Assembly: GCA_030427905.1 (NCBI GenBank)
Contig: JAUICL010000003.1
Span: 609,577-673,576, forward strand
Source: Bacteroidia bacterium
Lineage (GTDB): Bacteria; Bacteroidota; Bacteroidia; Flavobacteriales_D; Cryomorphaceae
Length of the DNA stretch: 64,000 bases
Direction of reading: 5' to 3'
Shown in pieces: positions 1 to 9,374 of this stretch. The position numbers and the translations under genes are program-made. The notes beneath the pieces are model-generated. The model had not been told where the DNA came from. It saw only the letters and a list, made by a program, of their open reading frames with translations, and did not search any database. Position 1 is the first letter of the stretch. Each line of letters opens with the position of its first letter.

Positions 1-570
1 GAACACCTCAATCGAGTAGATCCCGATTTAGGAAAGATTATCGATCGTGTTGGGCCAATCGCCGTACCCTTGCCCAAAAGCGACTTTGAGACGCTTATCG
101 ATTCGGTTGTTTCGCAGCAACTATCCACCAAAGCAGCAGCGACCATCATGTCTAGGGTCAATCAAGTGCTCGACTTTGTGATTTTACCAGCACAGATTCT
201 CGAGACTTCGGCAGAGGACCTTCGGTCTGCTGGTCTTTCCCGACAAAAGATCAAATACGTCTATGCCATCTCTGAGGCCTTTATGGAAGACCCAAGTCTA
301 AACACGAAGCTTCACACCATGACCGATGAAGATGTGATTGCAGAATTGACCAAGATCAAGGGAGTTGGAGTGTGGACAGCCCAAATGTTCCTGATGTTCA
401 CTTTACTACGTGAAGATGTTTTTCCGGTTGGCGATCTAGGCATTCGCAAAGGGATGGAAAAGCACTTTTTCGGAGGAGAAAAGCAAGATCACCCAACCTT
501 GATCGATCGCGCCGACCGATGGAAACCCTTTCGATCTGTGGCTTCGCTTTATATCTGGAGGAGTATGTAA
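1..570 (+). CDS. DNA-3-methyladenine glycosylase II (AlkA-like), 5' end outside window
   Basis: This is the C-terminal part of an HhH-GPD base-excision-repair glycosylase, which removes alkylated purines from DNA. The reading frame is open from base 1, so the gene starts upstream; an internal TTG at 70 should not be taken as the start. Visible are the helix-hairpin-helix with KIKGVGVWTAQMFL and the following VGDLGIRKGM, whose Asp is in the usual place of the catalytic Asp of this superfamily. The end (WKPFRSVASLYIWRSM) matches the AlkA-type ending, where a Trp-Lys-Pro-Trp/Phe-Arg-Ser motif precedes an ILW-like tail. No 8-oxoguanine-specific feature was seen. A perfect hairpin terminator follows directly. 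Family call is firm; exact substrate is inferred. Confidence 0.88.
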   Translation, partial: EHLNRVDPDLGKIIDRVGPIAVPLPKSDFETLIDSVVSQQLSTKAAATIMSRVNQVLDFVILPAQILETSAEDLRSAGLSRQKIKYVYAISEAFMEDPSLNTKLHTMTDEDVIAELTKIKGVGVWTAQMFLMFTLLREDVFPVGDLGIRKGMEKHFFGGEKQDHPTLIDRADRWKPFRSVASLYIWRSM

Positions 571-576
571 ATAAAA

Positions 577-612
577 AAGCCATCAACACAAGCTGATGGC
601 TTCGATTTCTTT
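577..612. terminator. Bidirectional intrinsic terminator
   Basis: A 9-bp perfect stem, AAGCCATCA (577-585) with TGATGGCTT (594-602), has an 8-nt loop. An A-run lies on the left and a T-rich tail on the right, so it can end both the glycosylase gene (+) and the convergent 86-aa gene (-). Confidence 0.8.
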
Positions 613-624
613 ATGAGTGACAAC

Positions 625-885
625 TTATTTCGTCGCCGCCCATTTTCGTACTTCCGTCCGGAACCATTCATCAGCAGCGTCGGTCCACTTGTAGTTATCG
701 CGCAAGTAGCTCACCGTGGCTTTTTCGATATCGGTGTATGAGTCGCCATCTGCTACCGCTTTGTAAAGCGATTTGGCATCTTCCACCGAAATCTGCCCAT
801 CTCCTGCTCCTGCAGTGAGTTTATCAGCCAGATCAATTAATTCGCCATCGTACTTGTGGCCGTCAATGGTTTTGTAATAAGACAT
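625..885 (-). CDS. Small conserved hypothetical protein with EF-hand-like segment (86 aa)
   Basis: An 86-residue soluble protein with no signal peptide or membrane segment. A central GDGQISVEDAKSLY stretch resembles the Ca-binding half of an EF-hand, followed by a helix; the C-terminal half (YTDIEKATVSYLRDNYKWTD, then AADEWFRTEVRKWAA) is aromatic and helical. It resembles small standalone proteins found across Bacteroidota and Proteobacteria for which I know no function. It is monocistronic, convergent with the AlkA-like gene and followed by a shared terminator. A perfect 12-bp palindrome lies 20 bp upstream of its ATG, suggesting repressor control. Calcium binding is inference only. Confidence 0.75.
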   Translation of the reverse strand: MSYYKTIDGHKYDGELIDLADKLTAGAGDGQISVEDAKSLYKAVADGDSYTDIEKATVSYLRDNYKWTDAADEWFRTEVRKWAATK

Positions 886-904
886 AAATCGAAGTTTTAA
901 TTGG

Positions 905-916
905 TTAAGCGCTTAA
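905..916. promoter_or_regulatory. 12-bp palindrome, LacI-type operator candidate
   Basis: TTAAGCGCTTAA is a perfect palindrome with the AAnCGnTT core typical of LacI/GalR operators. It sits 20 bp upstream of the start codon of the 86-aa gene at 885. No LacI-family regulator gene is in the window, so the assignment is by pattern only. Confidence 0.4.
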
Positions 917-1031
917 ATTAGTGAAAACAGCCTATATCTCACAGGCATTCAACCATTTTAAAGCAACCTTAACATGACCAACCTCGAATTTTGCTTAGTC
1001 AAGCACTCTAATATTCGAGTACCCTGACCGA

Positions 1032-4000
1032 TTACATATTCCTTCGGTACTGCCCTCCTACTTCGAAAAGTGCAGAAGTAATCTGACCAAGCGAGCAATA
1101 CTTCACTGCTTCCATAAGGTATTCAAACACATTCTCATTTCGCAAGGCAGCTTCCTGAACTTCTTTCAGTGCCGTTTCCACCTTGTCGGCATTGCGCTTG
1201 TGGAGCATATCTCTCGTTTCGATCTGATCTTGCTTCTCTTCTTCCGTAGCGCGGATTACTTCACCTGGTGTGACTGTAGGCGATCCTTTGCTACTCAAAA
1301 AGGTGTTCACACCGATCAACGGCAGTTCTCCTGTGTGCTTCAAAGTCTCGTAGTACATGCTCTCCTCTTGAATCTGACTGCGCTGGTACATAGTTTCCAT
1401 GGCTCCAAGCACTCCACCCCTTTCGGTGATGCGATCAAACTCGGTAAGAACTGCTTCCTCTACCAGATCAGTCAGCTCTTCGATGATAAACGATCCCTGG
1501 ATCGGGTTCTCATTTTTGGCAAGCCCTAATTCCTTGTTGATGATCATTTGGATGGCGATCGCTCTTCTTACAGATTCTTCTGTAGGTGTTGTGATCGCTT
1601 CATCGTAGGCGTTGGTGTGGAGCGAATTACAGTTGTCGTAGATCGCGTAAAGCGCTTGCAATGTGGTGCGGATATCGTTGAAGTCAATCTCCTGAGCGTG
1701 AAGGGATCGGCCGGAAGTTTGGATGTGGTATTTCAACATCTGCGCTCTCGGGTTGGCTCCGTACTTATCGCGAAGTGCTTTGGCCCAAATTCTTCGTGCC
1801 ACACGTCCAATCACAGCGTACTCAGGGTCAATTCCATTTGAGAAGAAGAAGGATAGGTTTGGCCCAAAGGCGTTGATATCCATACCTCGACTCAGGTAGT
1901 ACTCTACATAGGTAAATCCGTTAGCCAAAGTAAAAGCGAGCTGGGTAATTGGATTAGCTCCCGCCTCAGCGATGTGGTAACCAGAAATAGACACCGAATA
2001 GAAGTTCCTTACTTTCTGATCGATAAAATACTGCTGTACATCACCCATCAAGCGAAGGGCAAATTCCGTACTGAAAATACAGGTGTTTTGCGCCTGATCT
2101 TCTTTGAGAATATCGGCTTGCACCGTTCCGCGCACCACGCTCAGAGTCTTTGCTTTGATCTCTGCATAGACATCAGTTGGCAGAACTTGATCTCCCGTCA
2201 CTCCGAGTAGCATAAGTCCTAGACCGTCATTTCCTTCTGGAAGATCTCCGCGATACTCAGGGCGCTTAGCTCCTTTGTCTTTGTAGATTTTCTCAATTTT
2301 CTTTTCAACGTCCTTTTCCAGGCCGTTCTCCTTGATGTACTTCTCACATTGTTGATCGATCGCAGCATTCATAAAGAATCCTAGCAACATGGGCGCTGGC
2401 CCATTGATCGTCATACTCACTGATGTAGTTGGGTCGCAGAGATCAAATCCTGAGTAGAGCTTTTTCGCGTCGTCCAAACAGCAGATACTCACCCCAGAGT
2501 TTCCGATTTTCCCGTAGATATCCGGACGGTGATCGGGATCGTTTCCATAGAGGGTAACCGAGTCAAAAGCCGTACTCAAACGCGCTGCCGGCATTCCCTG
2601 GCTCACGTAGTGAAAACGACGGTTGGTACGCTCTGGCCCACCTTCACCGGCAAACATACGAGTCGGGTCTTCACCTACGCGTTTGAAAGGGTAAATTCCG
2701 GATGTGTAAGGGAATGACCCCGGCACATTCTCCTGAAGCTGCCAGCGGAGTACATCTCCCCAGCTTCGGTACTTTGGCAAGGACACTTTTGGCACTTGCG
2801 TGTGGCTCAATGACTCGGTGTGAGTCGCCACTTTTATTTCTTTGTCGCGCACCTTGAACACAAACTCTGGTGCGGCGTAGCGATCTTTAAGACCTTGCCA
2901 CTGCACGATAGCGTCCCAGTTGTGCGGATCTAAATCTTTTTTCAAGCTTTCAAACTCAGCGTCGAGCTTCTGAACCAGTTCGGAATGCGAATCAGAAACG
3001 ACTTCGTCTTTCACTTTGTTCGGACCACCTAGATGAGCGATACTCGTAGCCAATCCGTATAGTTTGTCGGCTACATCGGCTTGAGCGCGTACCTTTTTAT
3101 CATACGCGCGATTGTTTTCCGAAATCTCAGACAGGTATCGGGTGCGATCTGGTGGAATGATGTAGATCTTCTCTGACATCTCGCTGCTTACGCCAAACTG
3201 AGAGTTCAGCTTCGCTCCTGTTTTTTCGACCAACTCATTCATGATCTTTCGGTAAAGGGAATTCATTCCCGGATCATTAAACTGCGAAGCGATGGTTCCA
3301 AAAACTGGTAAGTCTTCGTCAGCAACATCCCATTTCTGGTGATTGCGCTTGTATTGCTTCTTCACATCGCGAAGGGCATCCAGAGCACCGCGTTTATCGA
3401 ATTTATTAAGGGCAATCACATCGGCAAAATCGAGCATGTCGATTTTCTCCAACTGTGTGGCCGCACCGTATTCGGGCGTCATCACATATAGCGATACGTC
3501 TGAGTGATCGAGAATCTCGGTATCACTCTGGCCGATTCCCGAAGTTTCGAGAATGATCAAATCAAAATCAGATGCTTTTAAAATGCTTAGCGCATCGGCA
3601 ACGTGCTTACTGAGCGCCAAATTGCTCTGGCGTGTGGCTAAACTCCGCATGTAAACACGTCCGTTGTTTACTGAGTTCATTCGGATACGGTCACCGAGTA
3701 GGGCTCCACCCGTCTTTCGCTTCGAAGGATCGACTGAAACGATGGCCAGTCGCTTGTCTTCAAAATCGATTAGAAAGCGACGAATGAGCTCATCAACCAA
3801 GGAAGACTTTCCTGCTCCACCCGTACCTGTAATACCCAGTATCGGCGTATTGGCTTTCGCGGCCATATCGCGCACTTTTTGGATTTCATCATTAAAAGAC
3901 TCAGGATTGTTTTCCGCTGCCGAGATCAAGTGAGCTACGGCATTGGTCTCATAAGTGCCAAGCTTCTCCATCTCACCGTTTAGCTTATCGCCAGTAGGGA

Positions 4001-4433
4001 AATCACACTTCTCAATCATATCGTTGATCATTCCCTGAAGGCCCATCCTACGCCCATCGTCTGGGTGGTAGATGCGGGCTATACCATATGCATGAAGCTC
4101 ATCGATCTCTTCGGGAAGAATAGTTCCACCACCTCCACCAAAAATCCGGATTTGAGAAGCGCCTTTTTCTTTGAGCAAATCGTACATGTACTTAAAGTAC
4201 TCCATATGCCCACCTTGGTACGAGGTCATGGCAATGGCCTGTGCATCTTCTTGAATCGCGGTGTTTACCACTTCTTCTACACTGCGGTCGTGACCCAGGT
4301 GGATTACCTCGCAGCCCGTAGATTGGATTATGCGGCGCATCAAGTTTATGGCGGCATCATGGCCATCGAAAAGCGACGCAGCGGTTACAATTCTGACTTT
4401 ATTCTTTGGTACGTATGGTGCTATGGTTTCCAT
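1032..4433 (-). CDS. icmF: Fused isobutyryl-CoA mutase IcmF (B12 domain + G-protein chaperone + mutase)
   Basis: A single polypeptide that interconverts isobutyryl-CoA and n-butyryl-CoA (and related acyl-CoAs) with adenosylcobalamin. Order of domains in 1133 aa: B12-binding domain at about 10-145 with FDGHDAA (22-28) carrying the cobalt-ligand His; MeaB-like GTPase with P-loop GTGGAGKS (203-210), [17 protein letters not shown] and NKFD (343-346); linker; then the substrate-binding TIM barrel and mutase core from about 550. In the mutase active site the residue that is Tyr in methylmalonyl-CoA mutases is Phe594 (TRMFAGEGG) and the CoA-carboxylate Arg is Gln782 (DQAQNTCIF), the pattern of isobutyryl-CoA rather than methylmalonyl-CoA mutases. 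Length is usual for IcmF. It is monocistronic here with its own promoter. Annotation pipelines often mislabel this protein as methylmalonyl-CoA mutase. Confidence 0.93.
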   Translation of the reverse strand: METIAPYVPKNKVRIVTAASLFDGHDAAINLMRRIIQSTGCEVIHLGHDRSVEEVVNTAIQEDAQAIAMTSYQGGHMEYFKYMYDLLKEKGASQIRIFGGGGGTILPEEIDELHAYGIARIYHPDDGRRMGLQGMINDMIEKCDFPTGDKLNGEMEKLGTYETNAVAHLISAAENNPESFNDEIQKVRDMAAKANTPILGITGTGGAGKSSLVDELIRRFLIDFEDKRLAIVSVDPSKRKTGGALLGDRIRMNSVNNGRVYMRSLATRQSNLALSKHVADALSILKASDFDLIILETSGIGQSDTEILDHSDVSLYVMTPEYGAATQLEKIDMLDFADVIALNKFDKRGALDALRDVKKQYKRNHQKWDVADEDLPVFGTIASQFNDPGMNSLYRKIMNELVEKTGAKLNSQFGVSSEMSEKIYIIPPDRTRYLSEISENNRAYDKKVRAQADVADKLYGLATSIAHLGGPNKVKDEVVSDSHSELVQKLDAEFESLKKDLDPHNWDAIVQWQGLKDRYAAPEFVFKVRDKEIKVATHTESLSHTQVPKVSLPKYRSWGDVLRWQLQENVPGSFPYTSGIYPFKRVGEDPTRMFAGEGGPERTNRRFHYVSQGMPAARLSTAFDSVTLYGNDPDHRPDIYGKIGNSGVSICCLDDAKKLYSGFDLCDPTTSVSMTINGPAPMLLGFFMNAAIDQQCEKYIKENGLEKDVEKKIEKIYKDKGAKRPEYRGDLPEGNDGLGLMLLGVTGDQVLPTDVYAEIKAKTLSVVRGTVQADILKEDQAQNTCIFSTEFALRLMGDVQQYFIDQKVRNFYSVSISGYHIAEAGANPITQLAFTLANGFTYVEYYLSRGMDINAFGPNLSFFFSNGIDPEYAVIGRVARRIWAKALRDKYGANPRAQMLKYHIQTSGRSLHAQEIDFNDIRTTLQALYAIYDNCNSLHTNAYDEAITTPTEESVRRAIAIQMIINKELGLAKNENPIQGSFIIEELTDLVEEAVLTEFDRITERGGVLGAMETMYQRSQIQEESMYYETLKHTGELPLIGVNTFLSSKGSPTVTPGEVIRATEEEKQDQIETRDMLHKRNADKVETALKEVQEAALRNENVFEYLMEAVKYCSLGQITSALFEVGGQYRRNM

Positions 4434-4468
4434 TGAATTTCTTTAGTACGAGTGGATATTTGGTTCCG

Positions 4469-4501
4469 CAAAAATACTACAACCATTGAGATTAATCGCA
4501 A
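4469..4501 (-). promoter_or_regulatory. Bacteroidota-type promoter of icmF
   Basis: On the minus strand, TATTTTTG (4476-4469) matches the -7 consensus TAnnTTTG, with a TTG (4501-4499) 22 bp upstream, slightly wider than the usual 19-21. It would give a leader of about 30 nt before the ATG at 4433. Confidence 0.5.
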
Positions 4502-4595
4502 CGCCATCTTCACCCAAAACTCGCATACCAGAACCAATTCGCTTCCAATTTGTTAAAAGGTCATACAGACGACAAGCGGACAAACTGGTTCGCGA

Positions 4596-4603
4596 TAGCT
4601 TTG
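4596..4603 (+). promoter_or_regulatory. -7 promoter element of the thioredoxin-like gene
   Basis: TAGCTTTG is an exact TAnnTTTG match 16 bp upstream of the ATG at 4620. No TTG is found at the right distance, so only the -7 box is supported. Confidence 0.4.
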
Positions 4604-4619
4604 TAGGAAAGCAAAAGTC

Positions 4620-5360
4620 ATGAAAAACATACTTACAAGCATACTCATATTATTGTCTGGTATAAGCACGGCCCAGATCGACAACCGAATTGAAACGGAT
4701 TGCACGGGTGCATCGAGAAGTATATACGCGGTACTTGGCGAAGGTAAGCCACTTGTAGTCGCGTCTAAAGGATTCGATTGCTCAGTCTGCGTAAGCCACG
4801 CTGGTGAATTCGGAGATTTTGCGGATAACTATCAAGGTCAAATTGAAGTTTGGGGTGCGATGAACTACACCTACTCAAGTCAGACTCCTATATGCTCAAC
4901 CGCCGGAAATTGGATAGCTACCCATGGCTGGGGCAACATCTTTACTTTTGTCGATGAACAAGACTATTGGCTGGAGATAGGCACACCCCGGTACTACGTA
5001 ATCGACCCAACATCGCAAGAGATAGTTTATGAAGGGCCTTCGATCAATACAGCCACATCCACGGCTGTGAGTTTGATTTCTACGGTTGGTGTTTCAGACT
5101 ACGGAATTGCCCAAGAGAGCTTTAAAGTATACGCCGACGGGCAGACCGTACAATTCAGTTTGTTCTCAACAGAAAGCATGATGGCTGATTTTGAGATCTA
5201 CAATATTCTTGGTCAAAAGATGGCCACACACCGAGTTCAAATTCAAGATGGTGAAAACAATCTTGCCTTCCCGTTCAGCGAAACAGAAGGCATTTTCGTA
5301 GCGAACATCGCTATCGATGGTGAGCGAATTTCAAAGAAATTCCTTCTCCGTAAATCCTAG
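4620..5360 (+). CDS. Secreted thioredoxin-like protein with T9SS type A sorting domain
   Basis: A 246-aa exported protein. Residues 1-19 form a Sec signal peptide (MKNILTSILILLSGISTAQ). The middle domain has a thioredoxin-like layout: a CSVC dithiol motif after a beta strand (KPLVVASKGFDCSVC), then a strand with VWGAMNY, and a GTPRYYVIDP strand-turn that resembles the cis-Pro segment. Two further Cys residues occur at CTGAS and ICST. The last ~75 residues (from FKVYADGQTVQF) are a typical T9SS type A domain ending in KKFLLRKS, with the IYNILGQKM core. It therefore probably goes to the cell surface or medium, where it could act in disulfide chemistry; that activity is inferred. It stands alone and ends at a strong hairpin terminator. 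Confidence 0.75.
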   Translation: MKNILTSILILLSGISTAQIDNRIETDCTGASRSIYAVLGEGKPLVVASKGFDCSVCVSHAGEFGDFADNYQGQIEVWGAMNYTYSSQTPICSTAGNWIATHGWGNIFTFVDEQDYWLEIGTPRYYVIDPTSQEIVYEGPSINTATSTAVSLISTVGVSDYGIAQESFKVYADGQTVQFSLFSTESMMADFEIYNILGQKMATHRVQIQDGENNLAFPFSETEGIFVANIAIDGERISKKFLLRKS

Positions 5361-5392
5361 CGACAGTCGTCTTTTTAAGTAGTTTGGTTAAG

Positions 5393-5425
5393 CATGGCTC
5401 GAATTCTTTCGAGCCATGTCCTTTT
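5393..5425 (+). terminator. Intrinsic terminator after thioredoxin-like gene
   Basis: An 11-bp perfect stem CATGGCTCGAA (5393-5403) with TTCGAGCCATG (5408-5418), a TTCT loop, then a T-rich tail (tccttttct). Clear rho-independent terminator for the + strand gene ending at 5360. Confidence 0.85.
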
Positions 5426-5476
5426 CTGGGCTATTCTGAGATGGTTTCATCTAAGGCCAACCATCAAGCAATCACA

Positions 5477-5911
5477 TCACAAGGTTCGAGCGGCGTACTT
5501 CTTAAAGTACTGCATCCACGAAAAAGATATAATCGCCCCAGAAGCCATTCCTTCAATAAAAATGGCAAAGGCCGCTTGCTGAAGCGTTAGCTGAGAGCCC
5601 CACATGCCCGATGATTCAAGAACGGCCACAAAATTGGGGTCAATGATACCCGTATACAAAGCCATAAACAGCAAGAAGGTCACTACTGATGTTATGGTCA
5701 AGGTAAACCCATACGCGAGCCCTTCGAGATATGAGAATGGCCTTCCCGATGCTACGGTTGACCTGAGCATCAGGTATGTTCCGCCGATCAATATGAAGAA
5801 ATTAAAAATCCTCAAGAAGAAGTTGGTCTCGAGACCTAAAATTTTCATGAGAAGAAAATAGAGAATCAGCCCAAGGGCTGTTCGCAATCCGTATCGTATG
5901 CTATGTGCCAT
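5477..5911 (-). CDS. DUF4199-like integral membrane protein
   Basis: A 144-aa protein with four predicted membrane helices: around 10-25 (ALGLILYFLLMKIL), 30-50 (FFILIGGTYLMLRS), 70-92 (YGFTLTITSVVTFLLFMALY) and 112-132. The motif RPFSYLEGLAYGFTLT between helices 2 and 3, followed by a polar loop GIIDPNF, is characteristic of DUF4199, a Bacteroidota family of unknown function. A positively charged tail (FKKYAARTL) ends the protein. It is a single gene between the thioredoxin-like gene (convergent, with the terminator between) and an orphan secreted protein (divergent). No enzymatic motif is visible. Confidence 0.7.
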   Translation of the reverse strand: MAHSIRYGLRTALGLILYFLLMKILGLETNFFLRIFNFFILIGGTYLMLRSTVASGRPFSYLEGLAYGFTLTITSVVTFLLFMALYTGIIDPNFVAVLESSGMWGSQLTLQQAAFAIFIEGMASGAIISFSWMQYFKKYAARTL

Positions 5912-6176
5912 AGTTGAAGGCTTTTAAAGTGAACACATTCAAAGCCATTATGTTTGAATTTCAATAAGATACGAAATATTGGAGTAATACCGTTAGTGAA
6001 TGACCTTAATGTACTTAACAAAAGCCTAAAACGAATCATTGCAATTGGCCATGGCAATCGGAAAATCTCAATTCTCTCTTTCTCCTTGACAGAAGTCACA
6101 TATATCGGCAATGCATATTACGCGTATGAACGGCAACATTTTTGCCATATTTGTAATTGATTTAGAGTAAAGAAGA

Positions 6177-7265
6177 ATGAAGAAGACTATTTTATTCTCT
6201 ACTGCGCTCCTTTTCTCAGCAGCTGCAGTATGTCAAAAGAAGGTGACGATTAAACCAATTTACTCCAACGAACGGATCGAGACATCCATAAGGATAGCGG
6301 AGGTAATTGACGCACGTCAAAACAAGACTTCAACTTGGACAACCTACAAAGGAATAGCGAATAAACCAACCGACTTAGTTCTTTCGGATAGTCTTGATGA
6401 ATTTATCTTGGATTATGTCCATAAATTGCACCAGCCAACTGACCTGAGTTTTGATGCTGTTCTCGTGGTTCATGAATTCAATATCGAAGAGATTCCTCAC
6501 AAAGTAGATCATGATGTGGGGATCTGTGTAATGCAGTATGAAATTTGTGTTCCAAATGGAGATTCCCTTTTTTCCATTTTCATTCGGGACAAAATACGAA
6601 AGGATGTATACACAGACGTCAGTAGCAGACACAAGAACAGAGTAGCGCAAATTCTTGAAGATCTTTCCCTTCACACCAAGGCACTAGAGTCGGATATGCC
6701 AGTTCTAAGACGTTATACTAGGACTAATATTCCAAGTCCGAATATGTATGACTTTGACTTAACTGATGGTATTTACCAATCTTACTCAGAAATGATATAC
6801 GGTCTAAAACTCGATATTGACTCATTCAATTTGATAGATACCGAACCTGACAAACCATTCTCACTATATACGCTCAACACGAAACCGGAGATAGATAGAT
6901 CAAACATCAGATTCATAGTACAAAATGGAGAAATCTTTCGTGTAGCACCAAGTACTGAAGGGGAGGGGTATATGCGGAATCGTACTCCTGGAAAATATCT
7001 CGCTTTTAGATTGCATGAAGTAGATCCGACAATACTCCCAGCATCCTTAAACAGCTTAATTTTGAGTACTATCAAATTCACCTTCACATATTTTTATGAC
7101 CCTGATAGACTAGAGTTGCGAGCTCTCAATAGAGATAATCTTCTCGAAATAGCTAGCGACTTTCCCGACATTCAAGATTCAATCAATAAGTCCAAGCTAA
7201 AGACTGAAGACGAAATTGAGTTTGTTGATCAAATAAACACTTTGGTGAACGCAACTCACCGTTAA
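6177..7265 (+). CDS. Orphan secreted protein of unknown function (362 aa)
   Basis: I do not recognise this protein. It starts with a signal peptide (MKKTILFSTALLFSAAAVCQ) and continues as a mixed alpha/beta protein of about 340 residues without membrane helices, T9SS domain or Cys-rich motifs. Residues around 25-160 (EVIDARQNKTSTWTTYKG, later FDAVLVVHEFNIEEIP) recall periplasmic proteins of the DUF4136/FlgT-like sort in general layout but no specific match is claimed. The gene is clearly more AT-rich than its neighbours, consistent with a strain-specific or transferred gene. It is monocistronic and convergent with the OmpA-family gene, with only 21 bp between stops and no hairpin. Confidence 0.6.
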   Translation: MKKTILFSTALLFSAAAVCQKKVTIKPIYSNERIETSIRIAEVIDARQNKTSTWTTYKGIANKPTDLVLSDSLDEFILDYVHKLHQPTDLSFDAVLVVHEFNIEEIPHKVDHDVGICVMQYEICVPNGDSLFSIFIRDKIRKDVYTDVSSRHKNRVAQILEDLSLHTKALESDMPVLRRYTRTNIPSPNMYDFDLTDGIYQSYSEMIYGLKLDIDSFNLIDTEPDKPFSLYTLNTKPEIDRSNIRFIVQNGEIFRVAPSTEGEGYMRNRTPGKYLAFRLHEVDPTILPASLNSLILSTIKFTFTYFYDPDRLELRALNRDNLLEIASDFPDIQDSINKSKLKTEDEIEFVDQINTLVNATHR

Positions 7266-7286
7266 AATTCTCAATAAGCAACAGAT

Positions 7287-9374
7287 CTAATCCTCGTAGA
7301 GATCTTCTTCCTCGACTACTTTGTTGTCGAGTATTTTGAATTCCGTTCTACGGTTCAATGCTCTACCATCGGGGTTGTCGCTTCCATCTGGATTCGCATT
7401 CTCTGCGATAGGCTGGGTCTCTCCATATCCCTTCGGAATCATCCGGTCTGAGTTAATCCCCTTTCCCGTCAGGTAATCTACTACGCTCTGTGCGCGATCT
7501 TGCGATAGATTCAAATTGTAGGCCTTTTCACCTTTGTTGTCGGTGTGGGAGCTTATCTCTACAACTAATCCGGGGTTTTCAATCAGGGTGCTATAGATCC
7601 CCTTATCGATGGTGGCTTTGCTCTCCGAAGTCAATTCGGCTGAGTTAAAGTCGTAGAGAATGTTCTCGAGAACAACCGATCCATCCGAAATTTCACTCAA
7701 TCCTACATTTTGAACGAGCAAAACTGACTCCGTGTAATCTCGGGTGTCGATTTCGATGTGGTTAGAGTAAAACCCATCGCGAGCAAGAACCACCTTGTAT
7801 TCTTTTCCCGGCTCAAAATCCACAAAAAACTTTCCATCACCGCCCGTAGTCATCTTGTCCATGAGCACTTCATTCCCATCTTCGAGCATGAAAATGCTGA
7901 CCTCTACACCATCCAACATATCGGTGCTAAAAGCATCAGAATCGAGTTTATCGCCATCACCTCTCAAGTACTCTTCGTCTTCCACGTTCATCACAAATCC
8001 TTCCATCTCGATGTGGATGATGTCTAGGCGGCGAAACTCGTAAATATCATCGCAGCAAGTCTCGTTGATCATCTGGTAGCCACCAGCTCTATTTGAAACG
8101 AAGAAGCCGCTTTCGCGATCGTCCCTGAGAGCGAAGTAAAAATCATCAACGCTTGAATTAATCGGGTAGCCCACGTTAATGGGCTTCGCGAAACGCTTGA
8201 TTTCTCCACGAGAAGAATAAATATCAAGTCCGCCCATTCCCGTAAAACTCGATGAACTGTAGTAGAGCTTTTTCTCGGCGTCGTTGTAAAAGGGTGTTAT
8301 CTCATCTCCTTCTCCATTCACTCTTCGCCCTAGATTTCTAGGTGGTCTCCATTCCTTCCTTCTCTTATCGAAGTACGTGTACCAGATATCCATTCCACCC
8401 TGTCCGCGGTCCTGATTGCTTGAATAGTACAAAATGTGTTGCTCCTTTCGCTGATCAAATGCCAATGCAGGCTGCGTGATAATGGTCTCTTCCAAATTGA
8501 TGTTGTCGGGCAGTCGCTCAGGTGTTCCCCACTGATCATTTTCAATCTCCACTTGCCAGAGTTCGCAGGTCATTTCATTCTTCCAGTTCTCAAAACATCG
8601 GGTAAAAACGAAAAGACTCCCATCAGCGCTGTACGATCCATTCACAAGGTGTTTTTCTCCCTGGTTAAAAGGCACATCCCACAATTGAGCTTCGTTCCAA
8701 ACTTCATCTTCCTTCGTTGAAATGTAGAAACGTCTGCGCGTGGTGGCGCTATCCAAACGGTAGTACTTGATCTCATTTTCCTTGAGTGCTCCATAAACCA
8801 ACACAGAGTCGCCAAAGGGCATAGGGCTAAACTCGGCATGTGGTCCGTTCACATTTGCTCCAAGGTTTTTGATCTCCACATCGAGCGAATCGGCCATTAG
8901 ACCAAGGGCTGTATCACAGCTGGCAATCTCTGTTTTTAGCACACGGCGCCATGTGGAGCTGTAGCGCTTCTTTCGGAGAATATCATTGAAGTTTTCGTAC
9001 TTCGCTTTGGCCGAATCGATGGCGCCGGTCATCTTGACCATTCGGATGTGATCGTAGAGACCTTGTGGGTCTTTATCATTCAACTCGTAGGCTCTCAAAT
9101 ACGATTCACTAGCCCCTTTGTAATCTCTCAGGCTTTCTTGCAATTCACCCAGGTGATACTGAACGGAAGCGTCATCGCCTTTCTTTTTGGCGTAATACTC
9201 GTAGTATGCCAGCGCCGTGTACTTGTCGCCGTAGCGCTCGGCATTGAGTGCAATTTTCTTCAGTTTTCCAGCGCTCAACTGACTTGGCTCGGCAAGCTGT
9301 CCCATACTTACAGTCGAGAGCAAGCACAAGACTCCAAGAATGACGAAGCTGATGTATCTCTTAGTATCTATCAC
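7287..9374 (-). CDS. OmpA-family protein with TPR and PD40 propeller repeats (SprF-linked)
   Basis: A 695-aa envelope protein. The start is placed at GTG 9374, which gives MIDTKRYISFVILGVLCLLS followed by a cleavage site before QLAEPS. A longer open frame to 9521 would add 49 residues with no signal character and lie fully inside the upstream gene. Order: signal peptide; TPR-like helices (ALAYYEYYAKKKGD, then YHLGELQESLRDYKGA); a PD40/WD40-like propeller with repeated YYSS and GGxDIY/W motifs; a carboxypeptidase-like Ig fold (GKFFVDFEPGKEYKVVLARDG); and a C-terminal OmpA peptidoglycan-binding domain (LYDFNSAELT, SSHTDNKG, NLNLSQDRAQSVVDYL). It overlaps the PorP/SprF gene by 14 nt, so the two are translationally coupled. 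This pair is standard for T9SS/gliding surface systems, where the OmpA partner anchors to peptidoglycan. Confidence 0.9.
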   Translation of the reverse strand: MIDTKRYISFVILGVLCLLSTVSMGQLAEPSQLSAGKLKKIALNAERYGDKYTALAYYEYYAKKKGDDASVQYHLGELQESLRDYKGASESYLRAYELNDKDPQGLYDHIRMVKMTGAIDSAKAKYENFNDILRKKRYSSTWRRVLKTEIASCDTALGLMADSLDVEIKNLGANVNGPHAEFSPMPFGDSVLVYGALKENEIKYYRLDSATTRRRFYISTKEDEVWNEAQLWDVPFNQGEKHLVNGSYSADGSLFVFTRCFENWKNEMTCELWQVEIENDQWGTPERLPDNINLEETIITQPALAFDQRKEQHILYYSSNQDRGQGGMDIWYTYFDKRRKEWRPPRNLGRRVNGEGDEITPFYNDAEKKLYYSSSSFTGMGGLDIYSSRGEIKRFAKPINVGYPINSSVDDFYFALRDDRESGFFVSNRAGGYQMINETCCDDIYEFRRLDIIHIEMEGFVMNVEDEEYLRGDGDKLDSDAFSTDMLDGVEVSIFMLEDGNEVLMDKMTTGGDGKFFVDFEPGKEYKVVLARDGFYSNHIEIDTRDYTESVLLVQNVGLSEISDGSVVLENILYDFNSAELTSESKATIDKGIYSTLIENPGLVVEISSHTDNKGEKAYNLNLSQDRAQSVVDYLTGKGINSDRMIPKGYGETQPIAENANPDGSDNPDGRALNRRTEFKILDNKVVEEEDLYED

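Noticed and set aside
7258..7290. Possible terminator between the orphan secreted protein and the OmpA-family gene
   Set aside because: No stem of useful length or T-run is present.
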